A stretch of 64,000 nucleotides of DNA from an uncultured Pseudoteredinibacter sp. (GCF_947502065.1 NZ_CANMYE010000002.1:124001-188000); one strand, 5' to 3'; shown: positions 19,859 to 27,927, counted from the first letter of the stretch. Numbers and translations are program-made. The notes: generated from the letters alone by a model not told the origin.

Positions 19859-21054
19859 AAGGATTGCAAACAGCCATCACAGCCTTCTCAGTATTGGCAC
19901 AGATAGCGGCCGCCCCAGCGATGGCGGTGAATTTCGATACTGATCTAGGAAACATTCAAGTTCACGGCTTTGTCACTCAAACCGTACTGCACAGTGACGA
20001 CAATAACTTTTTTGGCAACTCAGAAGATACCAGCTTTGAGTTCTACGAGGCAGGTTTGAATGGTCTTTGGCAGTTAAGCCCTAACCTCAAACTGGCAGGT
20101 CAAATTCTCGCGCGAGATGCCGGTGCAACAGATGATGGCAAAGTAAGAGTAGACTATGCCTTCTTGGACTATAATTTCTGGCGCAGTGACTCGGCGCATG
20201 CCGGCTTGAAATTAGGGCGCCTGCTCAATCCATATGGCATGTACAACGACACCCGCGATGTTGTACATACACGCCCAAGTATCCTACTACCGCAATCTAT
20301 CTATTTTGATGTTAACCGCAACCTAGCCCTGAGCTCAGATGGCGCCAGCCTGTATTACCAGCAGGAGTTTAGCGATGGTGGTTTGAATTTCGAATTACTA
20401 TCAGTAAAGCCTAGAACCAGAGACCCTGACTTGGAGCCTGCAATATTCTTTACCGATAACCCAGGTGGACTTGAGGGCGATAGAAGCACTTGGTTCGCAC
20501 GCGCAATTTACAGTTACGACTTAGATCGAGTGCGCGTCGGTCTTGCAGCTGGCTCTATTGATGTTAATTACGAGCCGGCTGAAGTTGATCCGATCGAATC
20601 TGCAGGCTTTAACTTTAAGCCTTTATTAATTTTTGGTCAGTACAATGCAGAGAAGTGGAGCCTAACAGGCGAGTTTGCCAATCGCCGACTAGAACTTTTC
20701 GCATCGGTATTGCCTGCCAATGTCAAATCCGTTGGGCACAGCTACTTTCTACAATATGATTATCGCCTAGCTCCTGCCTGGGAAGCATTCATTCGCTATG
20801 ACGACCTAGTTTGGGATAAGAATGATCGAAATGGAGAGCAATTTGCGGCAGCTACAGGGTTGCCCGCTCATTCACGTTATGCAAAGGACTGGACCTTAGG
20901 CTTACGCTGGGATGTTAGCGACAATTTTCTGCTAAGGGCGGAATTTCACAAGGTCAAAGGAACCGGCTGGCTATCAAGCCTAGAGAATAGTAACCCGCTT
21001 GCCACTCAGAAGGACTGGCGTCTATTCGCACTCTCAGCATCCTATCGATTTTAG
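19855..21054 (+). CDS. Outer-membrane porin-like beta-barrel protein
   Basis: A 399-residue protein with a signal peptide (about 1-24, ending APAMA) and then repeated amphipathic strands rich in aromatic and charged residues (IQVHGFVTQTV, KLAGQILARDAG, GLKLGRLLNPYGMYND). It ends in LFALSASYRF, whose C-terminal Phe is the BAM recognition signature. This is the layout of the small-solute or phosphate-selective porin-like families. An ATGA overlap with the PstS-like gene shows close coupling. Substrate and structural or signalling role unknown. Confidence 0.85.
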   Translation: MKGLQTAITAFSVLAQIAAAPAMAVNFDTDLGNIQVHGFVTQTVLHSDDNNFFGNSEDTSFEFYEAGLNGLWQLSPNLKLAGQILARDAGATDDGKVRVDYAFLDYNFWRSDSAHAGLKLGRLLNPYGMYNDTRDVVHTRPSILLPQSIYFDVNRNLALSSDGASLYYQQEFSDGGLNFELLSVKPRTRDPDLEPAIFFTDNPGGLEGDRSTWFARAIYSYDLDRVRVGLAAGSIDVNYEPAEVDPIESAGFNFKPLLIFGQYNAEKWSLTGEFANRRLELFASVLPANVKSVGHSYFLQYDYRLAPAWEAFIRYDDLVWDKNDRNGEQFAAATGLPAHSRYAKDWTLGLRWDVSDNFLLRAEFHKVKGTGWLSSLENSNPLATQKDWRLFALSASYRF

Positions 21055-21065
21055 GGATGTGGCAC

Positions 21066-21091
21066 GGCGTCTTTGTTTTAGCAAAGGCGCC
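21066..21091. terminator. Stem-loop after the porin stop codon
   Basis: A 10-bp stem GGCGTCTTTG / CAAAGGCGCC (one G-T pair) with loop TTTTAG starts 12 nt after the porin stop codon. It is not followed by a T-run on either strand, so it may stabilise the mRNA end or terminate weakly. Confidence 0.5.
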
Positions 21092-21116
21092 AAAGCCTAA
21101 AGCTAAGCCCTACTTG

Positions 21117-21236
21117 CTAAAACCAGCGTCCCTGCCTAGATATATCCCCTTGCTTAAGACGGGCACCTAAACGCCCTTGGGTGATTACACGATGATTTGT
21201 AATCAACAGTTTGATTTTGCGTCCCATACGCTTCAT
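21117..21236 (-). CDS. Small basic protein, 39 residues, unknown
   Basis: Too short for usual gene calling. ATG 21236 is preceded by GAGG with 9-nt spacing, and an alternative ATG lies 6 nt earlier. The peptide starts MKRMGRKIKLLITNHRVIT and ends in RLKQGDISRQGRWF. It has about ten Arg/Lys and only one Asp and no Glu, so it is strongly basic and may bind RNA or the ribosome. A perfect TATAAT on the same strand (21302-21297) lies about 60 nt upstream. I do not recognise a family. It could also be a chance ORF, but SD, promoter-like box and non-random composition argue for a gene. Confidence 0.5.
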   Translation of the reverse strand: MKRMGRKIKLLITNHRVITQGRLGARLKQGDISRQGRWF

Positions 21237-21396
21237 AAACATCAACCTCAGCAGCGAATGGCAGAGTACAACTCAGCCTAAATAAAAAGCCCGCGAATTA
21301 TAGTGGCTAAAGGGCAAAAAACCAGCACGTCTTTAGTCTAATATTCAGTTTTCAGATAAAGTGCTGTTCAAATTTAATACAGCACTCCACCAAGTC

Positions 21397-21410
21397 TTGA
21401 TGTAAATCAG
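21397..21410 (+). promoter_or_regulatory. Fnr/Anr box of hemN
   Basis: TTGATGTAAATCAG matches TTGAT-N4-ATCAA at 9 of 10 fixed positions. A -10-like TAAAAT (21433-21438) lies 32 bp from the centre of the box, the spacing of a class II activated promoter (box at about -41.5). hemN is a classical Fnr/Anr target in gammaproteobacteria, so induction at low oxygen is expected. Confidence 0.8.
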
Positions 21411-21496
21411 CACGCTAAACAAGCCAAGCTCATAAAATGGCAACAATAGACCAGCTCAAGCTGGCGATTTTATGATCTCTAAGCAAGTGGACCAAA

Positions 21497-22900
21497 ATGA
21501 CAGATATTAGCTGGGATGAGTCGCTCATTAAGCGACATGATTTAGCGGGCCCTCGTTACACCTCCTACCCTACAGCGCCCCACTTTAACGACAACTTTGG
21601 CACAGCGGAGCTAGAAGCCGCCATTGCGCGCAGCAACCAAGCGGCCAGGCCCTTGTCGCTGTATATGCATATCCCATTTTGCGACACGATTTGCTACTAC
21701 TGTGGCTGCAACAAAATAGTTACTGCAAATAAAAAACGCGCCGAACCCTACTTGGAAAAGCTACATCAGGAAATGAGCTTACTGGCGCGCTGGATTGACT
21801 CGGATAGGAAGGTCAAACAACTTCATTGGGGTGGTGGAACACCTACCTATATCAGTCACGATCAGATGCGCTCTTTGATGGATCACAGTAAGTCGCTGTT
21901 TCAGTTTAGCGATGATGGTGAGTATTCTATCGAGTTACACCCTGGCACTACAGACAGCGACACGATTAGCCTATTAAGAGAAATTGGCTTTAACCGTTTA
22001 AGTATGGGGGTTCAGGATTTTGACCCAACCGTGCAAACTGCCGTAAACCGATTCAATAGTGTGCAGGAAGTGAAAGAACTGGTCGATAGGGCCCGAACTG
22101 AACAGTTCGACTCTATCAGCATGGACTTAATCTACGGACTGCCTTTTCAAAACTGTCAAACTCTGGCCGAAACACTGGACAAGGTGATACAGCTAGGTCC
22201 AGATAGATTATCCCTATTCAATTATGCTCATTTGCCGCATTTGTTTAAAACCCAAAAGCAGATGGATGCCAGCGCCCTACCCGCTGCAGAAGAGAAGCTC
22301 GCCATGCTGCATTTAGCCATCGACACCCTGTGCAGTAATGGCTACCAGTATATTGGAATGGATCACTTTGCCAAGCCAGATGATGAGCTCTGTAAGGCTC
22401 AGCACGATGGCAGCTTGCAACGAAACTTCCAAGGCTATGCAACTTATGGCGGTTGCGACATGTTCGCCTTTGGCGTTTCTTCCATTAGCGCCATCGATAA
22501 TATCTTTGTACAAAATCTAAAAGATATACCACGCTACAGCAAAGCCCTAGAGCATGGAGAGCTGCCTATTGCCAAAGGCTTGGAGCTCAGTAAGGACGAT
22601 TTGCTACGCCAGCATGTCATCAATCGCCTAATCTGCCAATTCGAACTGAATTTCGATGCTATCGGCGATGAGTTTGATATCGACTTTCGCGCTTATTTTG
22701 CCCTTGAGCTAAACGAACTCAAGCCACTTTACAGTGACGGCTTATTGAGCAGGCTAGACGACAATCAACTAGAGGTAAGCCCCGCTGGGCGTTTGATTAT
22801 TCGCCGCGTCTGCATGGTATTTGATGCTTATCTTAAGCGACCGCAAGACGCGCAACTAATCGCCAGCAGTCAACAACCTCGCTACTCTAAGATTATCTAG
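21497..22900 (+). CDS. hemN: Oxygen-independent coproporphyrinogen III oxidase
   Basis: A radical SAM enzyme of 467 residues that decarboxylates coproporphyrinogen III to protoporphyrinogen IX without oxygen in haem synthesis. The [4Fe-4S] motif is HIPFCDTICYYCGCNK (CxxxCxxC plus the fourth HemN cysteine). RYTSYPTAPHF at the N-terminus and GMDHFAKPDD in the C-terminal region are signatures of true HemN rather than HemW. Length is normal. Regulation by Fnr/Anr is supported by the upstream box. Cytoplasmic and probably monocistronic. Confidence 0.97.
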   Translation: MTDISWDESLIKRHDLAGPRYTSYPTAPHFNDNFGTAELEAAIARSNQAARPLSLYMHIPFCDTICYYCGCNKIVTANKKRAEPYLEKLHQEMSLLARWIDSDRKVKQLHWGGGTPTYISHDQMRSLMDHSKSLFQFSDDGEYSIELHPGTTDSDTISLLREIGFNRLSMGVQDFDPTVQTAVNRFNSVQEVKELVDRARTEQFDSISMDLIYGLPFQNCQTLAETLDKVIQLGPDRLSLFNYAHLPHLFKTQKQMDASALPAAEEKLAMLHLAIDTLCSNGYQYIGMDHFAKPDDELCKAQHDGSLQRNFQGYATYGGCDMFAFGVSSISAIDNIFVQNLKDIPRYSKALEHGELPIAKGLELSKDDLLRQHVINRLICQFELNFDAIGDEFDIDFRAYFALELNELKPLYSDGLLSRLDDNQLEVSPAGRLIIRRVCMVFDAYLKRPQDAQLIASSQQPRYSKII

Positions 22901-23009
22901 CACATGCAAGCCCTACCACTTTAGCTATAAAAGGCGAGATATTTGAGTTATGGACTCATCGGCCGGACTATTGAATAATGTTCGGCCTAGCCTAACTTAG
23001 AGATTTGCC

Positions 23010-23486
23010 ATGTCTGAATTTAGCCACCTAAGTGACAAGGGTGAAGCCCATATGGTGGATATCGGCAATAAGCACGATAGCCAACGACTGGCCAGAGCTT
23101 ATGCCCGAGTCGCTTGCAGCGACGCCATTTTAAGCGCCCTCGCCGATCAAACTGCCGCTAAGGGCGACGTACTGGCAACCATGCGAATTGCCGGTATTCA
23201 AGCTGCAAAAAAATGCTCTGATATTATCCCACTTTGCCACCCTTTGATGCTTAACAAAGTCAGCATTGATATCGAGTTAGACCCTAGCAATCAATGCGTT
23301 CATATCGAAAGCCTTTGCAAAGTTAGCGGCAAGACTGGGGTGGAAATGGAAGCCCTAAGTGCAGCCTCGGTTGCCGCTCTTACCCTTTACGATATGTGCA
23401 AAGCAATTGACAAAGGAATGATCATTGAAGAGATCAAGCTGCTAGAGAAGAAAGGCGGAAAATCTGGCCACTGGGAGAGCGAATAA
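23010..23486 (+). CDS. moaC: Cyclic pyranopterin monophosphate synthase
   Basis: Second step of molybdenum cofactor synthesis: converts the MoaA product (3',8-cyclo-GTP derivative) to cPMP. All family motifs are visible in 158 residues: MVDIGNK, KGDVLATMRIAGIQAAKKCSDIIPLCHP and GVEMEALSAASVAALTLYDM with the catalytic KAIDKGM. First gene of a moaC-moaD-moaE operon (gaps 4 and 2 nt). moaA and moaB are not in the window. A hairpin with GGCCG arms (22961-22987) precedes it, but it is too small to be the known Moco riboswitch. Confidence 0.97.
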   Translation: MSEFSHLSDKGEAHMVDIGNKHDSQRLARAYARVACSDAILSALADQTAAKGDVLATMRIAGIQAAKKCSDIIPLCHPLMLNKVSIDIELDPSNQCVHIESLCKVSGKTGVEMEALSAASVAALTLYDMCKAIDKGMIIEEIKLLEKKGGKSGHWESE

Positions 23487-23490
23487 AGAC

Positions 23491-23739
23491 ATGATCACAC
23501 TATTGTATTTTGCCAGATATCGAGAAGTACTTGGGCTCGATAGCGAACAGCTAGTATTCGCAAAGCCATGTACCGTGCAAGATGTTATAGAACAACTGAA
23601 ACAACGCGGCGAGCCTTGGTCCAGCACACTATCGGATAGCAAATTAATGCTTGCTGTAAATCAAACCATCGCATCTGCCGAGCAAGAACTTAATGACGGT
23701 GACGAATTAGCATTCTTCCCACCAGTAACGGGAGGCTAG
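23491..23739 (+). CDS. moaD: Molybdopterin synthase sulfur carrier subunit
   Basis: An 82-residue ubiquitin-fold sulfur carrier ending in the required double glycine (FFPPVTGG), whose C-terminus is thiocarboxylated by MoeB and feeds sulfur to cPMP. Begins ITLLYFARYREVLG as in the family. It lies between moaC and moaE and forms a heterotetramer with MoaE. Confidence 0.96.
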   Translation: MITLLYFARYREVLGLDSEQLVFAKPCTVQDVIEQLKQRGEPWSSTLSDSKLMLAVNQTIASAEQELNDGDELAFFPPVTGG

Positions 23740-23741
23740 CG

Positions 23742-24206
23742 ATGAGCAGTTTATTGGAAGCTTATGTACAGACCGAAGATTTCGATATCGCACAGGAATA
23801 TCAGTACCTGCGAGAAAACAATAGTGAATGTGGTGCCTTCGTCAGCTTTTTAGGGCAAGTTCGAGACTTCAACGAAGGCGATAGCGTCAGCAGCCTAGAG
23901 TTGGAACACTACCCAGGCATGACCGAAGCCGTATTAAACAAGCTGTTGCAAGAAGCATCAGATCGCTGGGCAATCAGCAGAGCAAAAATCATCCACAGGG
24001 TTGGAGCATTGCAAGCAAGTGACAAAATCGTTTGGGTGGCTGTTAGCTCAGCCCATAGAGCCGATGCTTTCGCGGCCTGTGAATTTCTTATCGACGCCTT
24101 AAAGACGCAAGCGCCATTTTGGAAAAAAGAATGCGCAGAGCATGGCGAGCGCTGGCTTGACGCCAAAGATAGCGATCAAGCAAAAGCCCGCCAATGGATG
24201 AAGTAA
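23742..24206 (+). CDS. moaE: Molybdopterin synthase catalytic subunit
   Basis: The large subunit (154 residues) that turns cPMP into molybdopterin with sulfur from MoaD. Conserved blocks are GAFVSFLGQVRDFNEGD, LELEHYPGMTE, IIHRVGALQASD, VAVSSAHRADAF and APFWKKE with the catalytic lysine. It starts 2 nt after moaD and ends 4 nt from the convergent hemerythrin gene. Confidence 0.96.
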   Translation: MSSLLEAYVQTEDFDIAQEYQYLRENNSECGAFVSFLGQVRDFNEGDSVSSLELEHYPGMTEAVLNKLLQEASDRWAISRAKIIHRVGALQASDKIVWVAVSSAHRADAFAACEFLIDALKTQAPFWKKECAEHGERWLDAKDSDQAKARQWMK

Positions 24207-24210
24207 GTCG

Positions 24211-24798
24211 CTACAAAGCCGCCTTACGGCTTAACTGCAGTAAATCCTGCTCTGCGGCAACGATATTACTGTACAGATTCTCGTAGTCTTTTCGACGCTT
24301 TTCACCAAATAGCGGATCTTCTATAGCAGGCAGCTTCTCGGCGATCCACTGCCAGTCTTCATCTTGCAAGTGCTGCTCCATAAGCGGATAAACCCACTTA
24401 TTTTCTTTTTCTATGTGGTCGGCTTGGTTGTGAATATACAACTCGGCCAGGGTTTTTAAATTTTTAATTGGAACCACGCAACCTTGAGCAATACTGCGTA
24501 AAAAGTGTTCCAACTCAGCGGTTTGCTTTTCCATGCGACCATGATCGCAAATAATTTCTCGCAACAACTCACTCTCAGGCACGCGTTTGAGTAGCAATAG
24601 AGAAAACACTTGATCTTCAATAGGGTGGTGCCAGTATTCTGGATAGGTTTTAATATACTCGACAATATCCAGCAGCAACTCTAATCGTTCAGGGCTCACG
24701 CCCTCGGCGCCCAATGGATTAATGATGGTTCTCATACAGTGGAGCAATCGTTGTATGTGGCGATGATCTGAACACAGCTGGCGATACACGGGGTGCAT
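24211..24798 (-). CDS. Hemerythrin HHE domain protein
   Basis: A 195-residue helical cytoplasmic protein with hemerythrin-type metal ligands spread along the chain: SDHRHIQRLLHCM (H10-14 region), YWHHPIEDQVF, CDHGRMEKQ and IHNQADHIEKENKWVYPLME. Such proteins bind a diiron centre and oxygen or nitric oxide, or protect iron-sulfur proteins. The start at 24798 is chosen from a GGAGGC six nt upstream. A perfect Fnr/Anr palindrome with a well-placed -10 about 190 nt upstream suggests induction at low oxygen or by NO. Confidence 0.88.
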   Translation of the reverse strand: MHPVYRQLCSDHRHIQRLLHCMRTIINPLGAEGVSPERLELLLDIVEYIKTYPEYWHHPIEDQVFSLLLLKRVPESELLREIICDHGRMEKQTAELEHFLRSIAQGCVVPIKNLKTLAELYIHNQADHIEKENKWVYPLMEQHLQDEDWQWIAEKLPAIEDPLFGEKRRKDYENLYSNIVAAEQDLLQLSRKAAL

Positions 24799-24983
24799 AG
24801 TGGCGCCTCCAGGCAATTCAAGTTTTTTTGTTTGTTACCGATGCTTTAAAGCAAGGTAAGCTCTTTATCTCTTAATCCACAAGAGGCGAAGTAGAGTCGA
24901 GAAATGGCACTACTAAGGCCTGCTAACACTCATTCGGCCTTTATGCCCTTTGGGTACATAGGGTTAGGCTCGATAAAGCCCAG

Positions 24984-25023
24984 ATTATTACTAAACTTAG
25001 GTATGGGCGTTGATATGTATCAA
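24984..25023 (-). promoter_or_regulatory. Perfect Fnr/Anr (or Dnr) palindrome with -10 towards the hemerythrin gene
   Basis: TTGATATGTATCAA at 25010-25023 is an exact TTGAT-N4-ATCAA site, extended to GGCG...CGCC on both sides. On the minus strand AATAAT (24989-24984) lies 30 bp from the box centre, as expected for activation, and points to the hemerythrin gene with a leader of about 175 nt. On the plus strand no -10 exists, and a class II start would fall inside the 25050 gene, so repression or no effect is expected there. The extended palindrome could also form a hairpin. Confidence 0.75.
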
Positions 25024-25049
25024 CGCCGTCTCAGCGCAAGGAAACCTGT

Positions 25050-25352
25050 GTGCCAATGATTGATCCAGGCCCTAAAAACCTCAAATACTACTGGCTGGCC
25101 CTAAAAGCGGTGCTATATAAGCACTACACTGCCTCCCAAAGACAGATATTTAAGCAATTTCGATTGGGTGCAGGCTTATTTTTTGTGGGGCTAGTGGCAA
25201 TTTATGGCAGCTACCAACTGCTGCAGGAGTCTTTAGGTAGAGAAATAGTACTGCTATTGAGCATTGCCGTTGTTCTAATGGGTTTTGTGATTGCCATGCT
25301 GGCACAAATACGCCTGCTAATTGGGCGAATTCTGCACTTTATATACCACTAG
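25050..25352 (+). CDS. Small two-helix membrane protein, unknown
   Basis: A 100-residue protein with a basic N-terminal half and two membrane helices (about 45-63, AGLFFVGLVAIYGSYQLL, and 68-90, IVLLLSIAVVLMGFVIAMLAQI). GTG 25050 is preferred because AAGGA lies 7 nt upstream; ATG 25056 is possible. No family recognised. The Fnr/Anr palindrome overlaps its upstream region. It ends 17 nt before the convergent rsmJ. Confidence 0.7.
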   Translation: MPMIDPGPKNLKYYWLALKAVLYKHYTASQRQIFKQFRLGAGLFFVGLVAIYGSYQLLQESLGREIVLLLSIAVVLMGFVIAMLAQIRLLIGRILHFIYH

Positions 25353-25369
25353 CCAGCACCGCTCAATGA

Positions 25370-26248
25370 TCAAGATTTTTCTAGCGCTTGATTGATGTAT
25401 ATATCGTAACGACTGCTCTTTCCTATAAGTTGGTGATCGGGCTTTTGCATGCCCAAAAAAGGCGCAATTTTAGGGCGTTTAACCACCACCCTCGCCAAAG
25501 CCACGGCCTTAGCAGGCTCCAGTAGATCATCAGCATCTAGGTCATTGCCTACCACATGGTGAAAGCTCTGCATTTCCTTTTTAACTTGGGCGGACTTTTT
25601 TCGCTCCGGGAACATTGGGTCTAGGTATACCACTTGTGGGCGCTGCTCCAAAGTTATGGCATCATTCGCAAGGGCAAGTAGATGGTCTCGGGCATTTGCG
25701 TTGATCAGCTGCATCCGGCTGATTACTTCACTTAACTCAGCGTCATCGCGCGCTTCTATTTCGGCACGTTCCAGGCCATCTTTTAGCAATACATGCACAA
25801 TAGCAGAGCGCTCTAACATGGTGAGCTGGCAGCCAAGACTGGCCAGCACAAAGCTGTCTTGCCCCAAACCCGCCGTGGCATCGAGGACTCGAGGGCGTAG
25901 TTTAGCTTTTATCCCGACAGCTTTGGCAATCATTTGCCCGGTGCCGCCACCGTAAATTCTTCGATGATTGGCTTTACCGTGGCAAAAGTCCACCATGATC
26001 GTCATGGCATTACTCAAATCAAGCAGCTGTATACCTTCTGCTGTAAGAAAATAAACAAAGCGTTGCTCCGGCGATTCTCTAAGCAGTTCTTTGCAGTACG
26101 CCGTGCGCGCCTTACTTTTTTGCCTCAGTAATTCATATTGTTCAAACAAAGGCAGCTGAAACTCTTCCGCTAACTGCTGTGCTCGTCCTGTTAACGTAGA
26201 ATCAAAAACCACAATACCCCGAAGGTTTTTTAGCGATAAATCATTAAG
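25370..26248 (-). CDS. rsmJ: 16S rRNA (guanine1516-N2)-methyltransferase
   Basis: A SAM-dependent methyltransferase of 292 residues that modifies G1516 of 16S rRNA. Family motifs: IMVDFCHGKANHRRIYGGGTGQMIAKAVG, VLDATAGLGQDSFVLASLG (SAM-binding), MLERS, YLDPMFPERKKSA and ARVVVKRP. Compared with E. coli (250 residues) it has a longer N-terminus. The start is uncertain: ATG 26248 was chosen, and an upstream TTG would extend it by 17 residues. Convergent with the small membrane protein gene. Confidence 0.93.
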   Translation of the reverse strand, partial: LNDLSLKNLRGIVVFDSTLTGRAQQLAEEFQLPLFEQYELLRQKSKARTAYCKELLRESPEQRFVYFLTAEGIQLLDLSNAMTIMVDFCHGKANHRRIYGGGTGQMIAKAVGIKAKLRPRVLDATAGLGQDSFVLASLGCQLTMLERSAIVHVLLKDGLERAEIEARDDAELSEVISRMQLINANARDHLLALANDAITLEQRPQVVYLDPMFPERKKSAQVKKEMQSFHHVVGNDLDADDLLEPAKAVALARVVVKRPKIAPFLGMQKPDHQLIGKSSRYDIYINQALEKS

Positions 26249-26309
26249 CATTGATCGTTTATTAACTCCACTGATCGGCAATTGACGATTGGCTAGCAAG
26301 CTTTCGCCC

Positions 26310-26338
26310 TATTCACAGAACTTTCATAAAACTGTCAT
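26310..26338 (+). promoter_or_regulatory. Pho box upstream of the PstS-OmpA fusion
   Basis: CTTTCATAAAACTGTCAT (26321-26338) has two PhoB half-sites 11 nt apart, very close to the CTGTCATAAANCTGTCAY consensus. A weaker third half-site TATTCAC starts 11 nt before. The box lies 150 bp before the ATG. PhoB control of the downstream gene under phosphate limitation is expected. Confidence 0.8.
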
Positions 26339-26488
26339 TTAAGATGCTTAAGTTAGCCCCAGACACATCAATGTCTGCATACAAACAATAGTTGCTATGC
26401 CTGTTTACTAAACTATTACTTAGAACCTTAACCGAAATTTTGCTTGCTTTCGGCAAGAGGTCTCAATACATACCGAGATACACACAAT

Positions 26489-27883
26489 ATGATTTCTTTA
26501 CGCCAACTGTTTAGCTGTTGCTTTTCCCTCATTTTACTATCTTTGGCTGGCCAGCTGTACGCCAATGAAAATTGGGCGTTTAATCCTACTCAGCAAGCCT
26601 TATTCACCATGAAAGGCTCCAACACAATTGGTGCAAGCTTAGGGCCCAACCTCGCCAAGCTTTACCTTGAACATAATGGCGTACAAGAAGTGCGTATTTT
26701 ACCCAGCAATGTAGAAAATGAATATAAAATTAGCGGACAACTACAAGGTAGAGAAGTATATATAGATATCGCCGCGCATGGCTCGAGCACAGGCTTTAGA
26801 GCTTTACATAACGATAGCGCTGATATCGCCATGTCATCCCGCCCCATCAAAGGCAAAGAGGTTAAAAAGCTACGAGCACTTGGGGATATGCTCAACCTTA
26901 AAGCCGAGCACGTCATCGCTATTGATGGCATCGCGGTTATCGTTCATCCAAGCAACCCGATTTCTCAGCTCAGCGTACAGCAGATAGCCAGAGTTTTCTC
27001 AGGTGAAATTCATAACTGGAACCAACTGAGTTCGAACTACTCCGGTGCTATCAATATATATGCCCGAGACAACAACTCGGGCACTTGGGACACCTTCAAA
27101 AATCTAGTATTAGCTAAAAAGATTCCTTTATCTGAATCCGCTAAACGCTTTGAATCGAATGACTTACTTTCTGATACTGTAACCGCCGATCCACAAGGAA
27201 TTGGTTTTGTCGGTCTCGCATCAGTCCGACAGGCCAAAGCGCTTTCGGTATCAGATGAAAATACTGTTGCCCTACAACCACTGCATATGACTATCGCAAC
27301 AGAAGATTACCCCTTAGCCCGTCGTTTACATTTATACACCGCCCCCTCTTCTCGCAACTGGGCTGTCAGTGATTTTTTATCCTTTGTACATGGACGGATG
27401 GGACAGGAAGTTGTTGAAGAGGTAGGATTCATTTCACAAAACCCTGTAGCGGTAGATAATCTAGAGGATCGTCAGGGTCCGAATGAATATCTAAAGTTAA
27501 CGCACAGCGCTAAACGCCTAAGCCTAAATTTTCGCTTCAAACCAAGCAGCGCATCTTTAGACAATAAAGCCCGCCAAGATATTATTCGTTTGAGCCAGTT
27601 TTTACAGCTTGCCGAAAATCGCCACATGCGCTTATTGCTCATTGGTTTTGGCGATGAAAAACAAAGTGAGCGTCGCGCTCACATTCTTTCTAAACTTCGC
27701 GCATCAGCAGTGAAGTCCGCTTTGCGCCACCAGGGAATTAGTACCTTGCCAGTAGCAGGCTTTGGCGCATTCAAACCGGTTGCCACCAATAGCAGCTCCA
27801 AACGAATTAAAAACCGAAGAGTAGAAGTGTGGTTAGTTCCAGAGAACAGCCATACCGAGTCACTCAGTATGGCTTGGCGCTAA
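26489..27883 (+). CDS. PstS-like phosphate-binding domain fused to an OmpA-like peptidoglycan-binding domain
   Basis: A 464-residue exported protein. Signal peptide (about 1-26, ending LYANE), then a PstS/SphX-type binding domain (about 30-315) with FTMKGSNTIGASLGP, SSTGFRALHNDSADIAMSSRPIK, DGIAVIVHPSNPI, VFSGEIHNW and ARDNNSGTWDTFKNL. The last 120 residues form an OmpA-C domain (LNFRFKPSSASLDNKA, RLLLIGFGDEK, NRRVEVWLVP), which would hold the protein to peptidoglycan. No pst transport genes are adjacent. The Pho box suggests phosphate scavenging or sensing. The fusion architecture is known in some gammaproteobacteria but rarely studied. Confidence 0.92.
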   Translation: MISLRQLFSCCFSLILLSLAGQLYANENWAFNPTQQALFTMKGSNTIGASLGPNLAKLYLEHNGVQEVRILPSNVENEYKISGQLQGREVYIDIAAHGSSTGFRALHNDSADIAMSSRPIKGKEVKKLRALGDMLNLKAEHVIAIDGIAVIVHPSNPISQLSVQQIARVFSGEIHNWNQLSSNYSGAINIYARDNNSGTWDTFKNLVLAKKIPLSESAKRFESNDLLSDTVTADPQGIGFVGLASVRQAKALSVSDENTVALQPLHMTIATEDYPLARRLHLYTAPSSRNWAVSDFLSFVHGRMGQEVVEEVGFISQNPVAVDNLEDRQGPNEYLKLTHSAKRLSLNFRFKPSSASLDNKARQDIIRLSQFLQLAENRHMRLLLIGFGDEKQSERRAHILSKLRASAVKSALRHQGISTLPVAGFGAFKPVATNSSSKRIKNRRVEVWLVPENSHTESLSMAWR

Positions 27884-27927
27884 GCATTAGATTTAGAATT
27901 CTTGCACTAGCTGAAAAAAGACCTTAA

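Larger units (their letters stand above)
21055..21496. other. Intergenic region between porin and hemN
   Basis: This 442-bp gap contains a stem-loop after the porin stop, a 39-codon ORF on the minus strand with its own SD and TATAAT, and the Fnr/Anr site of hemN. These are listed separately. The remainder (21303-21396) shows no further feature. Confidence 0.6.

Noticed and set aside
22961..22987. Possible Moco riboswitch before moaC
   Set aside because: Only a single short hairpin is present and the leader is about 110 nt; the known motif is larger and more complex.
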